Source of the DNA: G016234445 sp964438865 | Lineage (GTDB): Bacteria; Chloroflexota; Dehalococcoidia; Tepidiformales; Tepidiformaceae | Length of the DNA: 64,000 nt | Assembly: GCA_964438865.1 (NCBI GenBank) | Contig: CAYTMI010000006.1 | Span: 124,001 to 188,000, forward strand | Reading direction: 5' to 3' | Part shown: piece by piece, positions 50,334 to 58,951 of the stretch | How positions within the stretch are numbered: position 1 is the first letter of the stretch | How the letters are laid out: every line of letters starts with the position of its first letter | Program-made: the position numbers and the translations under genes | The notes under the pieces: generated by a model | Databases searched by the model: none | The model's input: the letters and a program-made list of their open reading frames with translations, nothing else | What the model was told of the DNA's origin: nothing

Positions 50334-51998
50334 TTACTTCTTCGTCGTGTCGATTTCGACGTAGCGGTACTTGGGGATCGGGATCGGCGCGCTCGGCCAG
50401 TTCTTCACGCAGTCCTTCACCAGGTAGTGGGCGACTCCCCAGAACTGGGGGATGACCACCGCGTCGTCCAGGATCTTCTGTTCGGCCTCGTTATACATCG
50501 CCAGCCGCTTTGTTCGGTCACGCTCGTTCCGGGCCTGGTCCAGCAGCCCGTCCACGTCGGGGTTCGCATAGTTGAGGACGTTGAGGTCGCTGGAGCCGCT
50601 GAAGAGCTTGCCGACGAAGTTCTCAGGGTCCGGGTAGTCTGCGATCCAGCCGTCGGCGAGCATCTGGAAGGTCTTCTTCTTGCGCTCGCGGAGGTAGGCC
50701 GAAGGGTCGATGCCCTGGAGGTCGACGGTCACACCGAGGACATCCTGCCAGTCGGATTGGAGCGCTTCGAGGAGATCGCCGCCACCACCGGCGGCGCCGG
50801 AGAACTTGAGGGTGATGGCCGGCATCTTGCCTGCGTACTTCGACTCGGCGAGGAGCTGCTTCGCCTTCGCCGGGTCGTACTTGTAGCCGGCGATGCTCTC
50901 CTTGTAGCCGGGCATTTCCGGCGGAAGGATGCCGTCGGCAACCCGGAGGGCGTTGAAAAAGAGGTTCTCGTTGATGTTCTTGTAGTCCACGGCCATGGCG
51001 AAGGCCTGGCGGACCTTCGGGTCGTCGAACGGCGCCGCCTTCACGTTGAAGGCGATGTAGGAGAGGCTCATCTCCGGCTGGGGCTTGTAGAACTGGCTGA
51101 GCGGGCTGTTGCCGGCCTTCACTGCGTCGAGCTGGAGCAGCGGCACCCCGGCCACATGGATCTCGTCGTTTTCGAAGCGGGTCGAGACCGAACCGCCACC
51201 GAGTTCGAACACAATTTCGTCAACCTTGGCGACGCCCAGGTGGTAGCGGTCGTTCCGGACCAGGCGGATGCGTTCCGCGGCCTTGAATTCGGCCACGCGG
51301 AAAGGGCCCGTGCCGTTTGGCTTCTGGGTCCAGTTCCGCGGCTGGTTCTTGATCTGGTCCTTGTCCACCACGTAGGCGACGGGGTAGGTCAGCTCGGCGA
51401 GGAAGAAGGCCTCGGGCTGTTCGAGTTCGATCTGGAGCGTCTTCTCGTCGATAACGCGGACGCCCTTCACCTCCGTGGCCTTATTGGCGAACCGCTCCTT
51501 CACGCCAACGATGCCGCCGAGGTAGGGGAGCACCTGGAGCGATGCGTTCGCGGGGTCGGCCGCGCGTTCGAGGCTGTACTTGAAGTCGTCGGCGGTCACC
51601 CGGCGGCCGTTGTGGAAGACGACGTCTTCGCGCAGGTGGAAGGTGTAGGTCTTGCCGTCGGCGGAAATGTCCCACTTCTCGGCGATGTCGGGCACAATGT
51701 TCAGCTGGAGGTCGAGGGTGACGAGCCCGCCGAAGATTTCGGCGACGTACTCGGCCGTGGAAACGTCCCCTACCTGGATCGGATCGAGCACCGTGTTCGG
51801 CTCGTCACCGGGGATGATGAGGACGTTTCCGCCGCAGATCCCGCCGGCCGTCTTGGCGCCGGGGGTCTTGCGGTCAGTGGTGCCGCTGGAGTCATCGTCG
51901 CCGCCGGAGCCGGCGAGGACGACGACGAAGACCACCCCCACTGCGAGGATGAGGACGGCTACGAAGCCCATCATGAGCGTCAGGGTTCGGTTCGACAT
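50334..51998 (-). CDS. ABC transporter substrate-binding protein, family 5
   Basis: A 554-residue SBP_bac_5 protein. The N-terminus has a signal-anchor helix (about 8-30) followed by an acidic GDDDSSGTTDRK linker, not a lipobox, so it probably stays membrane bound. NTVLDPIQVGDVSTAEYVAE, the pocket segment and LRVADGILPPEMPGY are typical. The start may be this ATG or a GTG two codons earlier. A TATCCT hexamer near 52034 could be the operon -10; bases 51999-52153 show nothing else. Confidence 0.9.
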   Translation of the reverse strand: MSNRTLTLMMGFVAVLILAVGVVFVVVLAGSGGDDDSSGTTDRKTPGAKTAGGICGGNVLIIPGDEPNTVLDPIQVGDVSTAEYVAEIFGGLVTLDLQLNIVPDIAEKWDISADGKTYTFHLREDVVFHNGRRVTADDFKYSLERAADPANASLQVLPYLGGIVGVKERFANKATEVKGVRVIDEKTLQIELEQPEAFFLAELTYPVAYVVDKDQIKNQPRNWTQKPNGTGPFRVAEFKAAERIRLVRNDRYHLGVAKVDEIVFELGGGSVSTRFENDEIHVAGVPLLQLDAVKAGNSPLSQFYKPQPEMSLSYIAFNVKAAPFDDPKVRQAFAMAVDYKNINENLFFNALRVADGILPPEMPGYKESIAGYKYDPAKAKQLLAESKYAGKMPAITLKFSGAAGGGGDLLEALQSDWQDVLGVTVDLQGIDPSAYLRERKKKTFQMLADGWIADYPDPENFVGKLFSGSSDLNVLNYANPDVDGLLDQARNERDRTKRLAMYNEAEQKILDDAVVIPQFWGVAHYLVKDCVKNWPSAPIPIPKYRYVEIDTTKK

Positions 51999-52153
51999 AG
52001 TCACCTGCCGGGCGGCGAATCGGGTTTGTGAAGGATACGCTGGGCACGCCGCTCCCGATGGCTGCCATTGGGGGCGCGGCGAGGCTCAGGCAAAGATAGC
52101 GCCTCCGGGCGCCGCACGGGAATCAGAGAATCTCCCGAAGCGACAAGAACCGT

Positions 52154-53923
52154 TTACCGCGGCGGCTCTTCAACCAGTCGCAGCCCGAGTTCGGCGAGTT
52201 GCGCCGGATCCACCGGCGTGGGCGAACCCATTAACGGGTCGCCCCCGGACGACGCCTTCGGGAAGGCGATGACGTCGCGGATGTTGTCCGTCCCGGCGAG
52301 GGTCATGATCAGCCGGTCAATCCCGGCGCCGACGCCACCCGCGGGCGGGGCGCCGAACTCGAGGGCGTCGAGGATGACGCCGAAGCGGTCCTGCTGCTCC
52401 TCCTTCGAGTGGCCCATCAGCCCGAAGACCTTCTCCTGGTCGGCCCGGTTGTTGATGCGGATGGAGCCGCCACCGACCTCCGCGCCGTTGCAGACGAGGT
52501 CGTACTGGTAGGAGGAGGCGCTACCCGGGTCGGTGTCGAGCAGCGGACGGGCGGATTCGGGGAAGCCGCAGAAGGGGTTGTGGGTGGCGTCCCAACGCTC
52601 CTCTTCCGGCCGCCATTCCAGCAGCGGGAAGCCAGTCACCCAGGCGAACGAAAGCACCGCAGGGTCCTTAAGCGCGAGCCGGCTGCCAAGTTCGGTACGG
52701 ACTTCGTGGAGGGACTTCGCCACCACGGCCGGGTGGTCGGCGACGATGACCACCATGTCGCCGTCGGTGGCGCCGGTGCGCGAGCGGATGCCCTCGATCT
52801 CCTCCGGGGAGAGGAACTTGGCGATCGGCGAGCGCAGTTCGGCGCCCGTGAAGCCGATGTAGGCGAGGCCGCGGGCGCCTCCGCCCCGGGCAACCTCCGT
52901 GAGTTCGTCGATCTCTTTGCGCGTCATGTCGGCCTTGCCGGGGATGCGGATCGCTTTGATCTCGCCGCCAGCCGCCAGCGCCCCCGCGAACACCTGGAAC
53001 TGCGAGGTGCGGACCGCATCCGCGATGTCGACCAGTTCGAGGCCGAAGCGAAGGTCGGGGCGGTCGATCCCGTAGCGGGCCATGCAATCCGTGTAATCGA
53101 GCCTCGGGAACGGCGATGCGGCCAGGGCGCCCGGGCGGAAGCGCTCGGCGATGCCCGTGTACAACTCCTCGATGAGCGCCATGACGTCTTCCTGGTCAAC
53201 GAAGCTCATCTCCAGGTCGAGCTGGGTGTGCTCGGCAACGCGGTTGGCGCGGGTGTCCTCGTCTCGGTAGCAGCGGGCGATCTGGAAGTACTTCTCGACG
53301 CCTGCATACATCAGCAGTTGCTTCAGGATCTGGGGCGACTGCGGCAGCGCGAAGAAGTGGCCGGGCTTCGTCCGCGACGGCACGAGGAAGTCCCGCGCGC
53401 CTTCCGGCGTGGACTTGATGAGGGTGGGCGTCTCAACTTCGATGAAGCCGCGGGCATAGAGGAACTCGCGCATGAAGCGGACGACTTCGTGGCGAAGATA
53501 GATGACTTTCGCAACCTCTGGCCGGCGCAGGTCGAGGTACCGGTAGCGGAGGCGAAGCTGCTCGTCCACGTCCACCGGCTCGTTGATGTAGAAGGGCGGC
53601 GTCGCGGCTTCGTTGAGCACCTGGACGGCGGCCGGCACCACTTCCACCTCGCCGGTGGGCATGTTCGGGTTCACCGTTTCAGTCGAGCGGGCGCGGACAA
53701 CGCCCTGGACGGCGAGCACCCATTCCGTGCGGGCGCGATGGGCGACGGCGTGACTCGCCGCATCTTCGGGGTTGAAGACCACCTGGACGATGCCGTGCGA
53801 ATCCCGCAGGTCGATGAAGATGAGCCCGCCATGGTCACGGCGGCGGTGGACCCAGCCCGCGATGCGGACGGCGCGGCCGGCGTCGGCGGCGCGGAGGTCG
53901 CCGCAGTAGGTGTCTTTCAGCAT
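52154..53923 (-). CDS. aspS: Aspartyl-tRNA synthetase
   Basis: The 589-residue class II synthetase has the N-terminal OB fold (GWVHRRRDHGGLIFIDLRD), motif 2 FQIARCYRDEDTRANR, the bacterial GAD insertion, and motif 3 with GAGIDRLIM. Length fits the bacterial type, which may be discriminating or non-discriminating; this cannot be told here, though GatB is present. The ATG at 53923 lies 6 bases after TACGCT. Confidence 0.97.
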   Translation of the reverse strand: MLKDTYCGDLRAADAGRAVRIAGWVHRRRDHGGLIFIDLRDSHGIVQVVFNPEDAASHAVAHRARTEWVLAVQGVVRARSTETVNPNMPTGEVEVVPAAVQVLNEAATPPFYINEPVDVDEQLRLRYRYLDLRRPEVAKVIYLRHEVVRFMREFLYARGFIEVETPTLIKSTPEGARDFLVPSRTKPGHFFALPQSPQILKQLLMYAGVEKYFQIARCYRDEDTRANRVAEHTQLDLEMSFVDQEDVMALIEELYTGIAERFRPGALAASPFPRLDYTDCMARYGIDRPDLRFGLELVDIADAVRTSQFQVFAGALAAGGEIKAIRIPGKADMTRKEIDELTEVARGGGARGLAYIGFTGAELRSPIAKFLSPEEIEGIRSRTGATDGDMVVIVADHPAVVAKSLHEVRTELGSRLALKDPAVLSFAWVTGFPLLEWRPEEERWDATHNPFCGFPESARPLLDTDPGSASSYQYDLVCNGAEVGGGSIRINNRADQEKVFGLMGHSKEEQQDRFGVILDALEFGAPPAGGVGAGIDRLIMTLAGTDNIRDVIAFPKASSGGDPLMGSPTPVDPAQLAELGLRLVEEPPR

Positions 53924-53929
53924 GGAAAG

Positions 53930-53935
53930 AGCGTA
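53930..53935 (-). promoter_or_regulatory. Leaderless-type -10 box of aspS
   Basis: GG-TACGCT, six bases before ATG, the same octamer as in front of the cyclophilin and ybaK-type genes. Confidence 0.55.
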
Positions 53936-53970
53936 CCTGAACGGGGAGATAGCGGTTAGACTCCCTGTGG

Positions 53971-54648
53971 GTGCCGGGCAAACTCAGCCAGGGCGCGGCC
54001 GTTCCTTTGTGTAACGTGGGGTCGGCCATCCACCGAAGCAGGGGGCCAAGCTTGCCGCAGGAACGCTTTCTTGTCTACCGAAACACTGCCACGCACCGTT
54101 ACCCCCTCGTCCTCGTTCTCGGACGGGAGGGGAACAACGAAGGACAGATGAACGATGTGGTCGGACGATACGACTGGGGAAAGAGCCCCAACAGCGGCTT
54201 CTGGAATCGTGCTTACGGATTCCTCGCTCGAACGTCAGGATTGGGATCGGCGTCGACTCTAAAGCGTCTGTGCGATGAACGAGATGGATCGCCCATCGTC
54301 TTCGCCAACTGCTCGCCGCACCTCATTTTGAATTCCGTGGCCGAGAAGAATCTGGTGAGGCGGGGTAAGGAGACAGCGGTTGAAGTCCACGTCCGCCGGG
54401 TCTTCGAGCTGGCGGACGAAGCACTACCGGGGCGGCTCAAGGTGGTGGTGGTCTCGGTCGGTTCAGACTTCGCGCTCTATGATGCGTCGGTTGCCTGCCT
54501 CTCCAACGAGTGTCGGACGCGGCGGATACCGCTAATCGACGCGCCGTACTTCGGTTCCCGGCTGGGTAACGAGGCGCTAGATGCACAGTTCGGCCAGCGC
54601 CACAGGGAACTTCTCGGCGGGATCGTCGCCCAGTTCTTGGGGCAATAG
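53971..54648 (+). CDS. Unknown protein on a low-G+C insert
   Basis: I do not recognise this protein (225 residues from the GTG at 53971; a TTG at 54052 with AGGGGG upstream would give 198). It has a Rossmann-like first strand, YPLVLVLGREGNNEG, then FWNRAYG, IVFANCSPH and KVVVVSVGSDFALYD, which recall uracil-DNA-glycosylase-fold proteins only loosely. Base composition is lower than that of flanking aspS. It lies in a segment with other odd genes and a truncated NUDIX gene, so horizontal origin is likely. Confidence 0.6.
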   Translation: MPGKLSQGAAVPLCNVGSAIHRSRGPSLPQERFLVYRNTATHRYPLVLVLGREGNNEGQMNDVVGRYDWGKSPNSGFWNRAYGFLARTSGLGSASTLKRLCDERDGSPIVFANCSPHLILNSVAEKNLVRRGKETAVEVHVRRVFELADEALPGRLKVVVVSVGSDFALYDASVACLSNECRTRRIPLIDAPYFGSRLGNEALDAQFGQRHRELLGGIVAQFLGQ

Positions 54649-54727
54649 GCGAAATCAGGACAGGAGCGGGTGGGCGTCGGCCGCAGAGCCACGGATTCTC
54701 GTGCTCGGGCGGGCCTGCTTCGGTGTA

Positions 54728-55198
54728 CTAGCGCTTCGTTGTTGTCCGCCGCGGAGGGGGGTCCGGCGAGACGGTGATGACCTCGATGTCGCTAGCGGGA
54801 ATCCCGTACGCTGAGGTCATCGCCTGGAGGGCTGTGGATGCAAGTTCTTCGAGGCGCGCGTGGTCGACGTTCACCGAAACATGCCAGTTTGGACTCACCA
54901 TGCCCTGGTCGTCGTTGTGTCCACCTCGATTCGGCTCGTCCAGATCCAGATTGGGTGCGGAGAATCCGAGTTCGGTTAGTTGGGTCCGCTGCTGATTTGT
55001 CAGATGGTGTTGCTCGGGAAGGAACTCGTCCCCGACTGCCTCGAACGGAAGCTCATTGGGATGGCCCCCGGACGGCGAGCCAAACTGCACATAGAAGTCG
55101 CCAGCCGCAACGATCACGGCGTCCACCTGTTGGGGTACCGCGGTCAGCCTTTGTAGGGCCGTCACGATCTCTGCGTGGAGCTCGGCCACCCGATCCAT
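54728..55198 (-). CDS. TY-Chap/YbjN-like domain protein
   Basis: A 156-residue protein with the pattern of the TY-Chap N-terminal (YbjN-like) domain: YVQFGSPSGGHPNELPFEAVGDEFLPE, LTELGFSAPN, SPNWHVSV, and LEELASTALQAMTSAYGIP. These domains occur mostly in actinobacteria and are often single-copy with no assigned role. GGAGG lies before the ATG. It converges with the unknown gene at 53971. The family assignment is by recognition of pattern, not by search. Confidence 0.6.
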   Translation of the reverse strand: MDRVAELHAEIVTALQRLTAVPQQVDAVIVAAGDFYVQFGSPSGGHPNELPFEAVGDEFLPEQHHLTNQQRTQLTELGFSAPNLDLDEPNRGGHNDDQGMVSPNWHVSVNVDHARLEELASTALQAMTSAYGIPASDIEVITVSPDPPPRRTTTKR

Positions 55199-55398
55199 AG
55201 CTGCCTCCGGGAACTGTTGCTAGCCGCCTGCCGTCGGCGTGAAGCGAACCATGAGGGCGGGCCGGTCTGCTTCTTCTGAACAGCGCGCGAGCATGTATGT
55301 TGGCTGCTCGGCACTCTATGCCCTCTGCTGGAGGACGACAAGTGCAGGAGGGAACCGCGGCCACACCAGCTCCAGAATCCTGCGGTTCGGGCCGGTGC
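55199..55398. other. Non-coding or scrambled stretch beside the NUDIX remnant
   Basis: About 200 bases with no credible gene on either strand. Together with the remnant it makes over 350 bases without an intact gene. One minus frame (55338-55420) reads LELVWPRFPPALVVLQQRA and then stops, which looks protein-like and may be the tail of a gene broken by the insertion. Confidence 0.4.
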
Positions 55399-55560
55399 CC
55401 GCCCGAGCGTCTGATCGTGGTAGGCCAGGGCCAGATCAAGGAGCTGCTGGTACCGGGCCCGGTCGTGCGGGTTCGTGGCGTAGAGCAGGCCGTCGCGGCC
55501 GATCGCCTGGAGCTTCTCGATCAGCGGGAGCGCATCGATCACCGGGCGCTCCGCCGTCAC
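55399..55560 (-). pseudogene. NUDIX hydrolase N-terminal fragment, truncated
   Basis: From a GTG at 55560 that overlaps the ModE-like stop (GTGA) the frame reads ALPLIEKLQAIGRDGLLYAT, then NPHDRARYQQLLDLALAYHD. This resembles the N-terminal helical domain that precedes the catalytic domain in some NUDIX hydrolases. After about residue 54 the similarity ends and no NUDIX box appears in any frame. The frame stays open to 55162, so a chimeric 132-residue product is possible. Confidence 0.5.
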
Positions 55561-55934
55561 GTACTTCGGCCGAGGACATCGGCCCCGGCCAGGAGCGCCT
55601 TGAGTTCGGCCGCATAGGCCGCGTCGAGTTCGCGCGCCATCCGCTCCTGAAAACGCCTGTAGGCCGCGACCAGCGCCCGGCCTTCTTCCGAAAGAACGGT
55701 GTGGCCGCCCCCGGCGCCGCCAACTTCCGACTGGACAAGGGCGAGCCCGAGGTTGGCTTCGAGTTCTTTAACCTTGCCCCAGGCCCGGCGGTAGGAGAGG
55801 CCCATCTCCTCCGCTGCGTGGGCGAGCGAGCCGGATTCGCCGACGAGTTCCAGCAGCCGGACGCGGTAGTCGGACATCACAAGGCGGCCGCCGGATTCGA
55901 CCCAGAGCTTCAGCCGGGGAGACAGGTCTTCCAC
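55557..55934 (-). CDS. ModE-like winged-helix regulator (DNA-binding domain only)
   Basis: A 125-residue protein with the ModE N-terminal domain: LLELVGESGSLAHAAEEMGL with the helix-turn-helix, SYRRAWGKVKELEANLG, and GGHTVLSEEGRALVAAYRRF. The molybdate-binding (TOBE/Mop) domains are absent, so it is a stand-alone form. Of two adjacent GTG codons I choose 55934, because TAGGCT lies 6 bases upstream. Its target may include molybdenum enzymes such as the one at 38.2 kb; this is a guess. Confidence 0.82.
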   Translation of the reverse strand: MEDLSPRLKLWVESGGRLVMSDYRVRLLELVGESGSLAHAAEEMGLSYRRAWGKVKELEANLGLALVQSEVGGAGGGHTVLSEEGRALVAAYRRFQERMARELDAAYAAELKALLAGADVLGRST

Positions 55935-55940
55935 CACGCG

Positions 55941-55946
55941 AGCCTA
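55941..55946 (-). promoter_or_regulatory. Leaderless-type -10 box of the ModE-like gene
   Basis: GG-TAGGCT, six bases before the GTG at 55934. Confidence 0.45.
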
Positions 55947-55983
55947 CCGCGTGGGCTTCTCCGCGGCCAGCAGCAGGGCCGCC

Positions 55984-56691
55984 TCAGGCGTTGATGTCGC
56001 CGCGAGCCTTCTGGAAGCTCATCACGTGGGAATAGTCGTTGATGGTGAGCAGGTGACGCCGGGTGTCGGCCCCGCGCACGACCGTGATCGAGGTGTGGTG
56101 CACCGAAACGAGGTGGTCGAACACGGAACCCAGGAGGTGGCTGAGATAGGCGTTGATGACGCCGCCGTGGCAGGTAAGGGCCACCCGGTGACCCTGGTTC
56201 TTCGCGATGACCGCGTCGATGGCCCCGATCACGCGGGTCTTGAAAGCGTCCACATCCTCGCAATACGGGTAGGACGAATGCTTCCTCGTCCGGGTCACAT
56301 CGCGATAGACGGCGGCAAGTTCTTCCTTCGAATAGATGTCGAGGAGGCCCTTGTCCTGGGGCGCGCGCTGCCAGAGGTCGATCTCCCTGAGGTCATCAAC
56401 CACCTGCACGTCGAGGCCGTGGTGCTTCGCGATCGCCTTGCCGGTTTCGTGGGCGCGGACCATTGGACTCGAAACGACGGCCCCGATGCGGGCAGCAGCG
56501 AGGCGTTCGCCGACCGCCCGGGCCTGGCGCTCGCCGAGCTCAGAGAGCGGCGCATCGAGCGCCTGGCCGAGGGTGATGTTCTCGTGGAACCTCTGCTCCC
56601 CGTGGCGGATGAGCAGGACTTCGCACATCCCTTCGAAGGAGTCGACGAACGGGTTCTCGAGGTCGATGGTGCGGACCCGCTTCCCCGTCAC
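55984..56691 (-). CDS. Histidine phosphatase family protein
   Basis: The 235-residue protein has the phosphoglycerate-mutase-like active site LIRHGEQRF (phospho-His and Arg), a second Arg in MVRAHETGKA and the second His in ALTCHGGVINAYL. About 25 residues precede the core. The GTG at 56691 overlaps the MarR stop (GTGA). It may be a broad phosphatase; the regulator upstream may control it. Confidence 0.88.
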   Translation of the reverse strand: MTGKRVRTIDLENPFVDSFEGMCEVLLIRHGEQRFHENITLGQALDAPLSELGERQARAVGERLAAARIGAVVSSPMVRAHETGKAIAKHHGLDVQVVDDLREIDLWQRAPQDKGLLDIYSKEELAAVYRDVTRTRKHSSYPYCEDVDAFKTRVIGAIDAVIAKNQGHRVALTCHGGVINAYLSHLLGSVFDHLVSVHHTSITVVRGADTRRHLLTINDYSHVMSFQKARGDINA

Positions 56692-57197
56692 GAACCACTC
56701 CCGCCGGGCATGGCGACCACAGCGAGGTTCGGCTCGACCGAAGAGACATGCTCGGCGGCGTTGATGAAGGCGCGCAGCCCGCGGATGAACGCGGCCAGGT
56801 CGGCTTCGTCCATCTCCACGAGGATGCGGCGGGTGAAGAGCCCGGCGCCCCGTTCGAGACATCCGCAGGTGTCTTCGCCCCGGCTGCTGAGGAAGTTGCG
56901 GACCAGGCGGCGGTCGGCAGCGTCGTCTTCGCGGCGGACGAGGCCGAGCTTCACCAGGCGGTCGACGATGCCCGAGATGGTCGGAGGCGTCACCGAAAGC
57001 CGCGCGGCGAGGGCACCGGCGGTCACTCCCGGGTTTTCGCGCATCAGGAACATCACGCGCAGCTGGGCCGTGGTCAGCCTGAGCTCGGCCCACGCCCGGA
57101 AGCGGAAGGGGTCCAACTGTGCGAGCGCCTGGCCAAAGTCCCGGAGGGCGGTTTCCACCGCCTCCTCGGATTTCACGGGTGCTTGTGTCGCGGTCAA
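56688..57197 (-). CDS. MarR-family transcriptional regulator
   Basis: The 169-residue protein has the MarR winged-helix: LTTAQLRVMFLM, VTAGALAARLSVTPPTISGIVDRL, VKLGLVRREDDAADRRLV (wing with D-x-R). TTG start. It has one notable CGC (DTCGCLE) in the helix after the wing, which could sense thiol oxidation, but this is speculation. Coupled to the histidine phosphatase gene. Confidence 0.88.
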   Translation of the reverse strand: MTATQAPVKSEEAVETALRDFGQALAQLDPFRFRAWAELRLTTAQLRVMFLMRENPGVTAGALAARLSVTPPTISGIVDRLVKLGLVRREDDAADRRLVRNFLSSRGEDTCGCLERGAGLFTRRILVEMDEADLAAFIRGLRAFINAAEHVSSVEPNLAVVAMPGGSGS

Positions 57198-57289
57198 ATG
57201 CTTAGCCCTGTGCGAACGAGTTCGTCGCCCGCAGAGTACCAGAGCCGCGGTGAAGCCGCACGGCGGGTGAGCGCCCCGGTACCTTCTCC

Positions 57290-57316
57290 AAGGAGGGAAG
57301 CCACATGAGTGGTTGA
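57290..57316 (+). other. Strong ribosome-binding site followed by a three-codon frame
   Basis: AAGGAGGG, an 8-base gap, then ATG AGT GGT TGA. It has the look of the 5' end of a lost gene. The rest of the gap 57198-57343 shows no gene. Confidence 0.3.
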
Positions 57317-57343
57317 AGGCACCCCGGCCCGACCCGACGTGTG

Positions 57344-57721
57344 CTACTGGTGCAGCACCTGATCCTTGAGCGCGAAGAAGATGTTCAACACTTCGCCCTG
57401 TTCGGCCGCGCCGATACCAAGGCCCTGGAGCACCGCGAGCACGTCATCGAGGACGAAGACGAACTCGGCCTCGCCGATGTTCATGCCAGCGTGAGCCGCG
57501 GGCATGTCCTTCCCTGTGTAGGACTGCGGGCCGCCGCTTCCCGCCCCGAAGAACTCATACGCCATCTGTTTCGCATGGGCGGGATTGCCGTGCTGAAAGC
57601 GGGTGCCGATGTGGGGATTCACGAGATGGGCTTCGATCACCTTCTCGGCGATCGCGCGAAGGCCCGCTTCGCCGCCGAGCCGTTCGTAGAGCGTCTTTGT
57701 TTCGGTCTGCGCGAGTGTCAA
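57344..57721 (-). CDS. Group 1 truncated hemoglobin
   Basis: The 125-residue protein has the truncated-globin pattern: TLYERLGGEAGLRAIAEKVIEAHL, a GN-x-HAKQM region, the conserved YTGKDM before the proximal His77 (AAHAGMNI), and GEAEFVFVLDDV. It binds haem and may handle O2 or NO. The TTG at 57721 has AGGAG six bases upstream. The usual B10 tyrosine is not evident. Confidence 0.9.
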   Translation of the reverse strand: MTLAQTETKTLYERLGGEAGLRAIAEKVIEAHLVNPHIGTRFQHGNPAHAKQMAYEFFGAGSGGPQSYTGKDMPAAHAGMNIGEAEFVFVLDDVLAVLQGLGIGAAEQGEVLNIFFALKDQVLHQ

Positions 57722-57871
57722 GTGATGCTCCTGGGCGTGTTCGCTATCTAAGACTACGCTAAACAACGCAACGCGAAGTCTACTGCCTCGGACCCTCTCG
57801 CCGCAAGCGCGAGTGCCCGGACGCTCGCCCCGGCGGATGAGCCAGTCCCACCGGTGTGCGACACTCGCTCC

Positions 57872-58951
57872 ATGGCGCTCGACCTCGACCCCGGCCTCGG
57901 TTCGGCGGGCAATCCCCGGTTGGTCCGTGCCATCATCGATGAGATGGCCGGCGGCGCCATCTCGTTTGAGCGTTTCATGGAGCTTGCCCTCTACCACCCA
58001 AAGTACGGCTACTACCGCAAGCCGGGCCGGGTTGCCCCCAACGGCGACTTTCTCACCAGCCCGGCCATCCACCCGATGTTCGGCTGGGCCGTAGGCGGCT
58101 GGCTTCGCTGGACGTGGCAGCAGTTGGGAGAGCCTGCGGCCTTCACCGTCATCGAACCCGGCGCCGGCGAGGGCGCACTCGCGGCGTCCATCCTCGACTG
58201 GGCTGAGGGGCGCGATGACGGCTTCCGCCAGGCGCTCCGTTATGTGGCGATCGAACCGAATGCGCCCGGCAGGGACTCGCGCGTGGACTGGCGCGACCGC
58301 GCTCCCGACCCGGTCGAGGCCGGGGCCGTGCTGACGAACGAACTCTTCGACGCCTTCCCGGTGCGCCTCTTCGACTCCGGCGGGCGGGGGCCAGTGGAGG
58401 TGTTCGTGCGCTGGGACGGCGAGCGGTTCGCCGAAGGCCCCGGGGGAGTTGCCTCGATCGACGGGGCGCCCGAAGCCGGCCGCTTCGAAGTGAACCAGCG
58501 CGCCTACCCCGCGATGCGCGACCTCTGCGGGCTGGTCCAGCGCGGCGCCGTACTCGTGTTCGACTATGGCTACCCCCAGGAGGACCTCTGGGCCCCGTGG
58601 CGCACCACCGGGACGCTGCTCTGCTTCTATCGCCACACCGCCCACGAAGACCCCTACATCCACGTCGGGGACCAGGACATGACCACTCACGTCAACTTCA
58701 CCGACCTCGCTTTCGCGGCGCAGGCATCGGGGTTCGAAGTCCACGGGCCGGTCAGCCAGTCCGCGTTCCTGTGGGCCGCTGGGCTCGGCGACGTGGTCGA
58801 ATCGGTGCGGGCGGAGATGAGCGAGTACTTCAGCCGCAGGCGCGCCCTCGAACGGCTGACCGACAGCGCCGGCCTTGGCCGCGTCCGTGTCCTCGCGGCG
58901 ACGCGTGGGTTCGACGCTGGGACACCACCGGGATTCGGAGACGGCTCGTGA
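57872..58951 (+). CDS. MidA/NDUFAF7-type class I SAM-dependent methyltransferase
   Basis: The 359-residue protein has the MidA pattern: ISFERFMELALYHPKYGYYRK, GDFLTSPAIHPMFGWAVGGWL, SAM motif VIEPGAGEGALAASIL, and TNELFDAFPV. NDUFAF7 methylates an arginine in complex I; bacterial targets are not known. A GACACT hexamer is exactly 6 bases before the ATG. Overlaps the next gene by GTGA. Confidence 0.88.
   Translation: MALDLDPGLGSAGNPRLVRAIIDEMAGGAISFERFMELALYHPKYGYYRKPGRVAPNGDFLTSPAIHPMFGWAVGGWLRWTWQQLGEPAAFTVIEPGAGEGALAASILDWAEGRDDGFRQALRYVAIEPNAPGRDSRVDWRDRAPDPVEAGAVLTNELFDAFPVRLFDSGGRGPVEVFVRWDGERFAEGPGGVASIDGAPEAGRFEVNQRAYPAMRDLCGLVQRGAVLVFDYGYPQEDLWAPWRTTGTLLCFYRHTAHEDPYIHVGDQDMTTHVNFTDLAFAAQASGFEVHGPVSQSAFLWAAGLGDVVESVRAEMSEYFSRRRALERLTDSAGLGRVRVLAATRGFDAGTPPGFGDGS

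Noticed and set aside
57854..57871. GTG at 57854 as the midA start
   Set aside because: ATG at 57872 gives the normal family N-terminus and has the 6-base-spaced hexamer.
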